NCBI RefSeq assembly: GCF_003672135.1
Contig: NC_039507.1
Location: forward strand, 14,376,278-14,440,277
DNA length: 64,000 nucleotides
DNA from: Ooceraea biroi
Lineage: Eukaryota; Arthropoda; Insecta; Hymenoptera; Formicidae
Direction of reading: 5' to 3'
Shown here piece after piece: positions 54,187-64,000 of the stretch (positions within the stretch are counted from its first letter, which is position 1; every line of letters begins with the position of its first letter). The translations under genes and the position numbers were made by a program. Under the pieces are notes generated by a model. The model searched no databases. It was not told the origin of the DNA and was given only the letters and a program-made list of their open reading frames with translations.

Positions 54187-55757
54187 ATGGCGGACCGAAA
54201 ACTTCGAGAAGTAAAAGTCAAGAAGTTGGTTAACGCCGATAATTTTCCAATGTGAAAGAAGACGTTATCGGTATTATTAAGAGCGTAGGAACTCATGAAC
54301 ATTGTAGAAGGTAAGGAACAGAAGCCAGCAGAGGCCAACGAGATGAAGAAATGATAAAACGCGATAGTCAGGTTATGTTGAAAATCATTTACTCGGTTGA
54401 TTCATTGCTGTTAAAATGATTGTTTAATTGCAGTACAGCAACAGAATATTGGTCTGAAATCATGGGTATGTTTGAGAAGAAGTGGAATGCGTAAGGTATA
54501 GTTACAGCACGAATTATTGAACTGTAAGCTTGAGAGTGGTCAGAATGTACTTGACTACATCACTGATGTCTCAAATATCAGGACCTCCTTTGAAACAGTA
54601 GGAGTGAAATTTGAGGATGACTTCATTATTGCGAAGATCGTGAACGGGCTCCCTGCGAGAAAGTCAGTACCTTCATTACTGTCTGGAATAGCAAGAAACC
54701 GACGAAGCAGATGATCGAGAATCTGGCTAATGAACTAGCTGGACACGAAGAAGTTCTGAACAAGGCCGATAATGAACTTGAGGTATTAGTCGTCAAGTCG
54801 CGCAAAGATATAAGTAAAAGCAATGACAAGAAGAAGTCCAACAAGAAGATCAAAGCAGAACGAAGAGAGTTTTCGAGCAAGTGTTATAACTGTGGCATGG
54901 AAGATCACATAATGCATGACTGCACAGAGCCGAAGAAGAACAAGAAAAGTCAGAATAAGAATATGAAGAACATGAAACTGAAACGAAGTTGGATTATGGT
55001 TTCATAGCTGAAGCATTCATGATTAACTCGGTTGAAAGTTCATGGCTTGGAGATAGTGGTACCAATTGTCACATGACATACGACAGGAGTTGTTTTGAGA
55101 TGTTCGAAGAGGTTTTCAACCATCCAGGAATCGGCACAGCAAATAAAGTGGCAGTTCTAATGAAATGGCGAGGAACAGTTCGCGTCTTTTGCAAGCGGCC
55201 GATAGTGGAATGGTAAGCTGTATGAGGTAATGTACGTACCTGACTTGCACAAGAACTTGTTCTCGCTGACGAAATGTGCAGAGGCTGACTGTAAAATAAT
55301 ATGGAGAAACTTAAGGTTTTAATCAAGAAGCTAAATGAACAAGTGATCATGACTGGCGTGATTGATAATGGACTGTGGTGAATGCTGATTGAGAAATGAT
55401 TAGGCGCACGTCGTTGAAGAATCATCCTTTCGTGAGATTCATGAGAAGCTTGGTCATGTAAGTATTGACACAATCCGAAAGATGGTCAGAGAAAATAATA
55501 CACTCAGCATGAATATTGGCGATGATATGAACTTCACATGCAAAGCTTGCAACTACGGCAAGCAAAAGCATTTGACGCACAAAACACAACCACCAAAGAA
55601 TATTCAATCTGACAAATTTATTCACTCAGATCTGTGTAGACCGTTCGAAAAACTCGGCTTGAATGGGGAAAAATATTTTGTGCTATTCAAAGATGATGCG
55701 ATGGGAGTCATGACGAAGAGAGTGGCAACGAATCATCTGTCAACGGATCATCATTAG
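54187..55757 (+). pseudogene. Ty1/copia retrotransposon fragment: gag, protease, start of integrase
   Basis: In order: MADRKLREVKVKKL..NADNFPM with TGA for the usual Trp (gag start), LESGQNVLDYITDVSNIRTS (gag), the CCHC zinc knuckle CYNCGMEDHIMHDC at about 54883-54924, protease SWLGDSGTNCHMT near 55043, and the integrase zinc region GHVSIDTIRKM..CKACNYGKQ with IHSDLCRPFEKLG (first catalytic Asp) ending at 55757. Several stops and shifts. Reverse transcriptase, RNase H and LTRs are absent; it is cut off where a mariner fragment begins. Confidence 0.82.
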
Positions 55758-55975
55758 AAAATCAACATGTCAGATATCGAAGAAACCTAAGATCAGCATC
55801 TTCAAAATCCAATTCTCCTGCACGAAATTTCGCAAACCATTTCTGGCACAATTGTTGGCTAACAACATCACTTTTCCATACACGATGTATATCTTTTGAT
55901 TTGTTTTTCTTGAATTTTTTACCTTTACGGTAGTAAAATAAGCTTTATACACCGAAAAATATATATTATTTTCTT
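55745..55975 (-). pseudogene. Mariner transposase N-terminal fragment
   Basis: On the minus strand one frame gives FYYRKGKKFKKNKS, a shift, and SQQLCQKWFAKFRAGELDFE, the DNA-binding part of a mariner transposase. No catalytic part remains. Confidence 0.6.
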
Positions 55976-56850
55976 CTACTTTGAAACTGCTGTTAAAACA
56001 CTTTACCCGATTGCAGTTACTTTACTCAAAGAATATGTCACCTTTTTGAGCGACAGATTGTACTGAATACTTGACAGAAACTTGTACTGAAACTTAACGC
56101 ATATTCGGTTGAAGTGAACGACACCTTTTTGGAAATCCTCACGAACTTTCTAGTCATCCTTCGATTTACAGATGTTACATACAACGATCTTTTTATCTAC
56201 ACATTATATACTTGCTAAGATATGATATACGTATTAAATATGCAAACACAATTAACTTAAATGTTACTTAAAGAGACTATATCACAGAAAACTACGTGGA
56301 CTATAAACTAACATCAAAAAATTCCCCTTTTAAAAATATCAAACTTTAACAATAGTTACGTAAAATTCTGTATTTAGAAAGAATATTCAATCTATGCGGT
56401 TTTTTTGTCATTATACAGTCACATCGAGTTATATTCGAATTATAGAAAAAATAAGCATCTGCTAATTTTAGATATTAGTGGTCCATTGTTCCGTTGTAAA
56501 CCTCTTTCTCGAGTCTTTTGAAAGGTACATTGACAGGTGTATTCATTCTTAGCTTGTGAGCGTAAATTGAAAGAATAATATGATACATGCTTTTTTATAT
56601 CACTAAATATTTTTCGACAATGATGTATTTACGTACATAAAATATTAAAATAAAATATAACAGTTTCAATAAAAAGATTAAAAGAACAAGCTAAGTATTA
56701 CGTATTACGGATTATTTGAATCTGTGTTTTACAAAATAATATCAGAAATTTACATCAAATGAAAAAGTACCAAATATGAAAATGCTGTTAGGCAAACTAA
56801 TATGTTAATCGGTACAAGTAACTAATTTTGCTGGTTAAATAATTCTTTAA
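55976..56850. other. AT-rich spacer, nothing recognised
   Basis: No exon or repeat seen. Confidence 0.45.
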
Positions 56851-56864
56851 TTTTTTGTTTTCTT

Positions 56865-56960
56865 TTCCTATTTTCTCTCTTCCTCTCTCTATCCTATCCC
56901 CGTCCTTCCTCTCTCTCTATCTCTCTCTTTTCCTCTCCCTCTCTCTCTCGCTATCTTGTA
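56865..56960. repeat. CT-rich tract
   Basis: Irregular CTCTCT and CCTCTC units. The hydrophobic Ser/Leu-rich frame across it is an artefact. Confidence 0.8.
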
Positions 56961-58581
56961 TTACTTTTGTATTACTGTATGAGACATTTGAGAGTAATAG
57001 CAACAAGTCTTTTGCCAAGTCCACTAAACACCTTTTAATTTGGCGTAAAGTTTTGACATCAACTTTTTTATGGGAAAATAGATTTAAATAACCAGCATCG
57101 GGTGTACTTGACGATTTTTGTACCTTTTTTGAAATTATTTTTTAGAAGTACCTTGATTAGTCACTGATGTGTACAGTTAATGAAATGAATCGAATCGTTG
57201 TAATGTTGGCTTATTGGTATCGATATGTTCCTTACCGACCAATATACTAAATAAGTTTTTTATTATATGTTGGTATTTAAATATTGAATGATATTATAAA
57301 TGAAAATATACCTAAACATAACAGATTCTGAACGTACATGCATAGGGCATTATCGATACAGCATGTTGACAACATTAACAATCTGTATTTTGTATATTGC
57401 TCCGTAATTGTATGTGTGTGTGAACTATCAACACGAATAAACTGACATTACTATTATTATTACCATAATGTCGGTAATATTAATATACATTTCATCTCAC
57501 TGTACAATGACATTTTTTCTTAATGAATTTGTGCATTTACATTGAACAGTATGCATTTCATGCATGGCATGTCACAATCAATTATTTCTTTATTTGATAT
57601 CGCGAACGCTTCTAAAGTCAAATGTTTGAAGTGTATATTAGGCGATAATATTTCTGAATTTATTATTTATGAAATTTCACTTTTTACGACGGAACATCTT
57701 TTCCTTTAGGACATATAGGATAAAAATTAAAAATTATTATGATATAAAATAATTTGGAGTTATCGATTGAACCCATTATAAAATCAATTGATCTAGCCGT
57801 TATAGCAGACCGATAATGGTGCTTATTAGATAATGCTTAATTAGATGCCTTGAATGCTAAATATATAATACATAGTTTGCCTCGCCTCTCGTTTCTCAGT
57901 TGCGCATGAACTTGGCACGGAACACTATCATGTCTCTAGATATAAAATTTAATGTGATATAGTAACGAACTTTCATTAGTTACAGGTTCCAATCTATGAA
58001 TTAAAATTATATAGACAAGTAGAACCTGATAGACACAGACTTGATATATATCGAAAACTGCGTCTACTAGATTCTATTTGTACTTTTCTTTATCTTTGAA
58101 TTTTTACGTTTACATGATAAATAACAAGAGATAGGAGAGTTCATTTCCTAAAAAACAAATACACTTCCAAATAACTTAAAATTATCTAAAGTAATATACA
58201 ATGATTATTTACATTGCTACACGCACTTGCAATATGATTAAAATAGATAAAGTAATTGAAATATTAAATTGAAACTTTTTATAATTTACCAATAAAAAGC
58301 AATTATAGATTTCAATATAAATTTTTCTTGCAAATTAATTAGAAATATCCAAGACTGATTTATTGCCCCCATTGTATTAGGTGTATGTTTTATTCAAATG
58401 TTTTAGTCATTCCTTGCACGTTTTCGCTCTTTAGGTGCATAATATATACAATTCAGTCATCAAAATATTTGCCTTTGTTTACGATTTTCTGCCATCTCTC
58501 GGGTAAATTTTAAATTCGTTTGCGAAAAAGGTTTCTTCGTGTCTCAGTTATTATGAAAGTACACAGAAAGTACATATACTG
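56961..58581. other. AT-rich spacer, nothing recognised
   Basis: 1.6 kb without recognisable exons or repeats. Confidence 0.45.
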
Positions 58582-58589
58582 CATAGATT

Positions 58590-59497
58590 CATTGACATAG
58601 GAATATATGGACGGAGCCTTTTACGAGGGAAAGCTGAGATTAGCGGTAAGGAGAGAGCACTGGCACTTCGTGTAACTTCGGCTCTTCGGGTATGTTCGGT
58701 TTTGTCAGTGATGTCTAACAAAGCACATACTCTTGCATAATGACATGACAATGCATAAGGAAATGTTAGTCCTAATTTCTATTACTATGATGCAAGAAAC
58801 ATTTGTATATAATTTTATTACAATATGTATTATTTATAAATTTATTCATAATTAAAAACTAATTTGTCGAAATGTGTATAAAATATATCATATACATAAA
58901 TATGTAAACTGTAGATTTTTAGTATTGTTAGTGAATATTGGAACATAGCGCAAGAATAATTATCTAATCTGAATAATTAATCATCCAGATAAATATTCTT
59001 CATTATTATTTTTATCTGAAACTTTTTACCGACATTGTGTATAACCTACAACTGTATGTTTTCCTTACAGATGAAAAGAAATTTTCTGATTATTATTTTC
59101 TTTCATCAGTTGTTGCCAATTTTTTCTTTTTGAATTAATGCGATTGCTACATCCCGAAACAACACAATACCTCATCGTAAGTTTAATTTAAGTAATTGTT
59201 TTTCCCAGGTAACTTCACAAAACTTTATCAAATGGTCTAATCCCACAAGTACAACAAAGGCTGCGTTCCGATATTCATTGCCAGTACTGAAAAGCTATAG
59301 TGTATGTCACGTATACTATAGATTTTCAGTACTGGCAGTGAATATCGGAACGCAGTTAAAGTACAGTATCATTCGGGCGATGTCGAGAACAGATGAACTC
59401 GCCCGATTTGCCAGCAGCCTCTCCTTACCCCAAATCTCAGAACCTCCCTTGCCTAAGTTCGTAGCATAGGCTCCGTCCATATATTCCTATGTCAATG
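58590..59497. mobile_element. CATTGACATAGG element with perfect 8-bp target duplication
   Basis: CATTGACATAGGAATATATG and its mirror bound 908 bp. CATAGATT stands at 58582-58589 and 59498-59505. An 8-bp duplication and a 5'-CA end would fit P or hAT. No transposase. A 97-bp hairpin (59261-59357) lies inside. An older relative is at 2435-3167. Confidence 0.82.
59261..59357. mobile_element. CTGCGTTCCGATATT hairpin MITE, nested
   Basis: CTGCGTTCCGATATTCA followed by TGCCAGTACTGAAAA is mirrored almost perfectly around a GTCACGTATAC centre. No obvious target duplication. Confidence 0.7.
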
Positions 59498-59926
59498 CAT
59501 AGATTGCATAGAAAAAAGTTCTGCATAGATTGGAATAAGTAGTAATTTCGAAGGTGCCAAGTTAGCCAAGATGAATATAAACTCGAGATCCTCAAGATGG
59601 GGTCCAAAATGGTTTGCTGAATACGAAAAGATATGTAGCTTTTCATCGCGTTCACTATTGTTTTTCGAAATTCTGTTTACCGTTAAATCATGACATATGA
59701 CGTTTTATAAACTTCAATGTCAACCTTTCAAAAACGTAAAAAAGCGAAAAAAACTTTATTTACATGAAGAGAATTTATTTAAAAGTTTAAATAATAATAT
59801 CAGAGCGTTGAAATAAGGATTAAATAAAGGGGGGTATTTGCATACACCTAATACAAAAAATACGAATGTATACTTTAAATCTAGAGATATAATATAGTGT
59901 TTTAGTGTTGCATTAGAGATTCTCGT

Positions 59927-60467
59927 TCAATTCATTATTCTCCAATTCGGTAGAACATCAGCAATCAGCGTAGAAAAGTATGCTGTTACATTGTAAACCA
60001 CGGTTTCTCCGGCGGCCAAAATCGCGCCGAACGAACCATATGTGCCATAATCTATTATGCTATGATTGCACACGGATAAAACCGCCAAATCTTTGCCCGG
60101 GCCTTTGCCATTGTTATCTGATATGAAACTCATTTTATGACGCTTGCTATGTAAATTATACTTACACCAAGCAATATTATCGCTTGTTACTATGAAGACT
60201 ACGTTACTGTATTTGTCAGCGAAGTAATCCATTGCCGATAAATAGTAACTTACTGGGGCGGGTCGCGTCTTTAATTTTTGCCAAAGGTAATCCACGTAGT
60301 CTGTTCTACGCACATGTACGCTGACATAAATTGGAGAGACCAAATTGAACTTCTCTGCCACGCGCTTCAGTACCCTTTCCGCATAGATCTTCAAACTCGG
60401 TTTAAACGTGAATTCTCGTCGTATGTCATCCAGCCAGACCAGTATCAATGACCAGTAAGCTGCATGT
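59927..60467 (-). CDS. Galactoside alpha-1,2-fucosyltransferase (GT11), last exon
   Basis: The minus-strand exon opens after a TTTCATTAG acceptor at 60468, completes a split codon, and reads HAAYWSLILVWLDDIRREFTF through to a TGA at 59927-59929. GT11 enzymes transfer fucose from GDP-fucose to galactose in the Golgi lumen. Diagnostic features: VSVHVRRTDYVDY (the HxRRxD motif that binds GDP-fucose), VVFIVTSDNIAWCK, and SVCNHSIIDYGTYGSFGAIL (the acceptor/donor motif near the C-terminus). This is about the C-terminal half of a protein usually 330-370 residues long. The ATG-initiated reading that starts at 60448 is not the true start. The membrane anchor and N-terminal catalytic half must lie in upstream exons, on the higher-coordinate side, which I cannot find before 64000. 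Open and undamaged. Confidence 0.88.
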
Positions 60468-60738
60468 CTAATGAAAACAAAGAAGAAAGCAAATTTTTTA
60501 TTTTATTTACATTCAATTAAATTATACAAATTATTTAAAAATTTTTTCTATTCCACATATGTAATTTATTATTATAATAAATTAGAAAACTAATTTATTA
60601 TAATTTATATAATATAATGTCACAAATAGCTCTATAACTTATGTGTAAGTATATTAATAATAAGAGCGAAGCAGGATGAACGTGCTTATAATTAATCAAT
60701 CATAGAGTACAAATTCTCACAAACTATATATAACTATA

Positions 60739-61864
60739 CAGGGTGGAGCAATAACTATTACCACCTTAAATATCTTCTAATTTATAAGGTCCAGAGGAAA
60801 ATTTATGTAATCAAAATTATACGGTACGAAGGGGGCTAACATATGGCGATAATAATTTTTGTCCTGGTGGAGGCGCTTCGAAGATATCAAGGTCACCTTC
60901 ATTTTTTTTAATAGGTTCGGTATGTTTTTTTTCCATAATTTTATAGAGGAGCTTAAAACAAGTACGGAACTCATGACACATAATTATTGAACAAGATTAA
61001 ATGTAAATGAAAACGATAAAAAATACATTTTTATATTAAACGAAATTTACGTTTAAAAGATGTACGAAATGACGCTTTATTAGTATGTTTTGTCGGAATG
61101 TTTTGATTTTGACATTCCTCATAAATGAGGATCAACTTGTTCTTCAAACGGATACATCGATGAAAATAAATAGGATTTTAAATGTTCGACGCGAAGGCTG
61201 AGTGCGATTAGGATATCATTCAGCGTATAAATTTTGCGCTCTCACTGAATTTTTTTGACATTCTCCATAAATGAGATCATTCTCCATCATGTCGACTTGT
61301 TCTTCAAATGAATACATCTTGCACGATTGACTTATCTATCGATACTACTTTTTATGTTTATCTTATCCTGTGAACTTATTAAGATGGCCTTCAAAGGGTC
61401 TTTGTTTTCATTGAAATAAGTTTACGTCACTATTTATTTTCATCGATGTATGCATTTGAAGAACAAGTTGATCCTCATTTATGAGGAATGTCAAAATCAA
61501 AACATTCCGACAAAACATACTAATAAAGCGTCATTTCGTACATCTTTTAAACGTAAATTTCGTTTAATATAAAAATGTATTTTTTATCGTTTTCATTTAC
61601 ATTTAATCTTGTTCAATAATTATGTGTCATGAGTTCCGTACTTGTTTTAAGCTCCTCTATAAAATTATGGAAAAAAAACATACCGAACCTATTAAAAAAA
61701 ATGAAGGTGACCTTGATATCTTCGAAGCGCCTCCATCAGGACAAAAATTATTATCGCCATATGTTAGCCCCCTTCGTACCGTATAATTTTGATTACATAA
61801 ATTTTCCTCTGGACCTTATAAATTAGAAGATATTTAAGGTGGTAATAGTTATTGCCCCACCCTG
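60739..61864. mobile_element. CAGGGTGG foldback with about 430-bp near-perfect arms
   Basis: CAGGGTGGAGCAATAACTAT and its mirror, TA outside. The arms 60739-61180 and 61435-61864 differ at only a few positions. The spacer of about 250 bp has words such as GACATTCTCCATAAATGAG that are themselves partly repeated. It lies about 270 bp upstream of the fucosyltransferase exon, in its intron. Confidence 0.88.
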
Positions 61865-61926
61865 TATACAAACTATATATAACTATATATTACTGGTATA
61901 TGTATTACTATATAAATATTAATATA

Positions 61927-62358
61927 CAGGGTGTCCCAGACCTACCGTACCACCGGTTAATGGTAGATTCCTGAGGTGATTCTGAGACGAATGTTCCTCT
62001 TGCAAAATGTCGAGGGTGGCGTAGTTTCGGCGCTACGAAGGGTTGTAGTTATCTTATCCTTGTGTAGAAGTTTCCCGCGTTCAGTAACGGTGGGTCGAAG
62101 GGGTCCCGTGCATCGCGCACACTTCAATTTGATCTTAATTTTTCGCGGCTGTTCAAATTGAAGTGTGCGCGATGCGCGGGACCCCTTCGACCCACCGTCA
62201 CTGAACGCGGGAAACTTCTACACAAGGATAGGATAACTACAACCCTTCGTAGCGCCGAAACTACGCCACCCTCGACATTTTGCAAGAGGAACATTCGTCT
62301 CAGAATCACCTCAGGAATCTACCATTAACCAGTGGTACGGTAGATCTGGGACACCCTG
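61927..62358. mobile_element. CAGGGTGTCCCAGACC near-perfect hairpin element
   Basis: CAGGGTGTCCCAGACCTACC and its mirror, TA outside. Two arms of about 203 bp with few differences around a loop of roughly 25 bases. GC content is well above its surroundings. A fragment of the family lies at 47737-47832. Confidence 0.9.
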
Positions 62359-62450
62359 TATAAAATTAATGTATAATATTAATATATAATATTAATATAT
62401 AAATACTTCATAAATATATTAATATATAATACTTATATGATATATGTATA

Positions 62451-62560
62451 CAGGGTGTCCCATTTTAATTTATCCTCCCTCAAAACATTTTTATTTTTGA
62501 TTGTAGAAAAAAATGCTTTAGATAAAAGTTTGGTTTGAAAACAGACACATGATTTTAATG
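62451..62560. mobile_element. Single CAGGGTGT end
   Basis: TA followed by CAGGGTGTCCCATTTTAATT and GATAAAAGTTTGGTTTGAAA. It resembles the left arms at 13251 and 8260, but no right end follows. Confidence 0.55.
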
Positions 62561-62929
62561 TGATTCATGTCATAGAAAATTTAGAAGAATGTGGCGACGT
62601 CGATTATCATGTGATTATCATGATTTCGTTTATCCAAAGAATCTGTTACTATAATGCTAACAGAAATTGAGCAGACACAACTTGTATAAGATTCCAGCAT
62701 GTACCTTGTTCTCATCTTCTCATCAACTATCAACATTAACAACCAATCACATTCAATATTTCAAAAGAAATAGGAATCTTTGACAGTTCCTTCGTACAGA
62801 CTATAGGTTTAGCTAAACTACAGTTAAAAACACGATGTGGACTGCAATACAAATTTAATTATAGCGTTAAATGTAACGGTCGTTCAGTTAAGCTCAGTTT
62901 AAGGTTGATTTTGTGGACTTAAAATCTCC

Positions 62930-63155
62930 TGAAGGCTACTCAGAAGAGTGACCTGTATAACATATGTCAAAGTCAAGTTTTTGCTTCACGTACAGCGGAA
63001 AAGTTGTGCAAATTCATTCAGCTTCTTTTGTTAATAACGTTTTAATAAACAACGAGCGACGATTAAAACTTTTTGAAGGTTACTCAGAACAATGTTCTTG
63101 ACAACATATGTGAATAACAAGGTAGAAGTGGAATCCCCTATTTGGTAATTTTTCC
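62930..63155. repeat. GGTAA-family core and right end, diverged
   Basis: Two core copies (AACAACGAGCGACGATTAAA at about 63047, ACATATGTCAAAGTCAAG at about 62960) and a terminus with CCCCTATTTGGTAATTTTTC. The left terminal repeat is not recognisable. Confidence 0.6.
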
Positions 63156-63714
63156 CAATAAGTCAGTGCTTTTGCGCCCATATCGTGCGGAATTATCAAG
63201 AAAGGAATGAGATCTTTTTCAAGAGGTAGATTGGAACGAATGATTCAATCTATTGGTTTCACATTCATTTGATTTAAACCTTCTTGATTTTTTCTGTATA
63301 GCAGGTTAAAAACGAAGTATACGTCACGAAAATAAATAGGGAGAAAGCTGGAAGATACAAGTAAACCTACCCAAGTGGTACACTCCGATTTTTTTCAAAT
63401 TTAGCACAAATGTAGAACTTTGAAAAATATTTGACCCATATTTTTTCATTTGTGCTCTTAAGCGGTTTTAAGGGTAGTTATTACCCTTCCAATTTTCACA
63501 CTCCTATCATCAATAAGTACAATAAAAATATATATGAAACAAAATTTAATGCAAAATATATTTTTCTGGATCGCTAATTGTGAATGTGAAGTCAGATTTG
63601 CAAAATTATTTGTTTCAATAATAAATTGTTTCAACAAAATAGTTAAAAAGTTGAAAAAATACAGTATAGTGACGTTTGTTATAAGAGTTAATATGTTATA
63701 AGAGTAAGTGATAC
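63156..63714. other. Spacer, nothing recognised
   Basis: The minus-strand open frame 63458-63733 is AT-driven and has no motif. Confidence 0.4.
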
Positions 63715-63718
63715 TTAA

Positions 63719-63976
63719 CCCTCTGTCGTCCAACTGTACACTTGAGTGACACGCCTGAAACTACTATGGTAAATTTCACAGACAAATTTAATTTTTCATA
63801 AAAAAACCTATTGATCATTCCGATTTGGCGACTGTCAAAACATGTTCAGAAACGTTCAAAGAGACCCGGAATTTTGCCAAATTTTTTAAAGCAGTTATGT
63901 GGCAGCGATACATGTATAGCACTCAAGTGTACAGTGGGACGATGGCGTTGTTAAAAAAATGATGGACGACGGAGGG
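63719..63976. mobile_element. CCCTCTGTCGTCCA MITE, TTAA-type target
   Basis: CCCTCTGTCGTCCA and the mirror GGACGACGGAGGG, with a second inverted pair ACTGTACACTTGAGTG/CACTCAAGTGTACAGT inside. TTAA on the left; the right side reads GTAA, one change from TTAA. Confidence 0.72.
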
Positions 63977-64000
63977 GTAAATATCGCGTCAAATTTCTAA

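Noticed and set aside
60777..61826. Identical 65-aa frames on opposite strands (60777-60974 and 61629-61826)
   Set aside because: They are the two arms of one hairpin element, so identity reflects the inverted repeat and not a gene pair. No domain.
61976..62309. Pair of 61-aa frames starting MILRRMFLLQN
   Set aside because: Same reason: mirror arms of the 61927-62358 hairpin.
1..64000. CRISPR arrays, operons, prokaryotic mobile systems
   Set aside because: No regularly spaced repeats with unique spacers and no prokaryotic gene organisation. Intron-exon structure and transposon types are those of an insect nuclear genome.

Overview
This is a eukaryotic window from an insect, most likely an ant or other hymenopteran. 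The evidence is AT-rich DNA with short phase-0 exons, a tetraspanin gene split by a very long intron, many mariner-type transposons, and short interstitial arrays of TTAGG, the ancestral insect telomere unit. There are no operons, Shine-Dalgarno sites or CRISPR arrays. The species call is inference; the gene and transposon calls come from reading the sequence.

Only two host genes can be supported. A complete tetraspanin (TSPAN6/7-like, 241 codons, five exons, + strand) runs from 1171 to 17091. Its 11.4-kb first intron is packed with nested transposons. At the other end, 59927-60467 (- strand) is the last exon of a family-GT11 alpha-1,2-fucosyltransferase whose upstream exons I could not find in the window. 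Almost everything between them (17.6-59.9 kb) is a transposon graveyard.

Layout. 1-521: foldback repeat. 1171-17091: tetraspanin; intron 1 holds a Penelope-like retroelement (3435-7230, itself interrupted), a DD41D-type Tc1/mariner relative (8243-11829) interrupted by a THAP-coding P-like element, and several foldbacks. 17676-19565: an element of a dispersed 'GGTAA' family with 8-bp target duplications. 20754-23662: two DD41D copies fused head to head. 23720-25007: a mariner with intact ends and an open DD34D transposase. 25561-26831, 29093-29956 and 40274-41584: decayed mariners. 27.3-31.5 kb: foldbacks, a dead DD41D copy and a small Helitron. 31.6-34.6 kb: GGTAA element and MITEs. 35711-39670: a GGTAA element carrying a Kolobok-like insertion and an LTR element. 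44027-47707: piggyBac. 48160-49100: the cleanest GGTAA element. 51-53.8 kb: simple repeats, MITEs and a solo LTR. 54187-55757: copia fragment. 58590-62358: an 8-bp-TSD element, the fucosyltransferase exon and two long near-perfect hairpins. 63719-63976: a TTAA-type MITE.

The most interesting signals are: (i) the GGTAA family, whose terminal repeats carry overlapping AGGTCA sites like those of FTZ-F1/ERR-type nuclear receptors and whose interior carries TTAGG arrays and GC-rich palindromes; (ii) Penelope-type inverted repeats with hammerhead-like cores, one pair lying 25 bp from a tetraspanin exon; (iii) nested insertions whose target duplications, and in one case a paralogous empty site, define element boundaries; and (iv) long hairpins that would give double-stranded RNA if transcribed.
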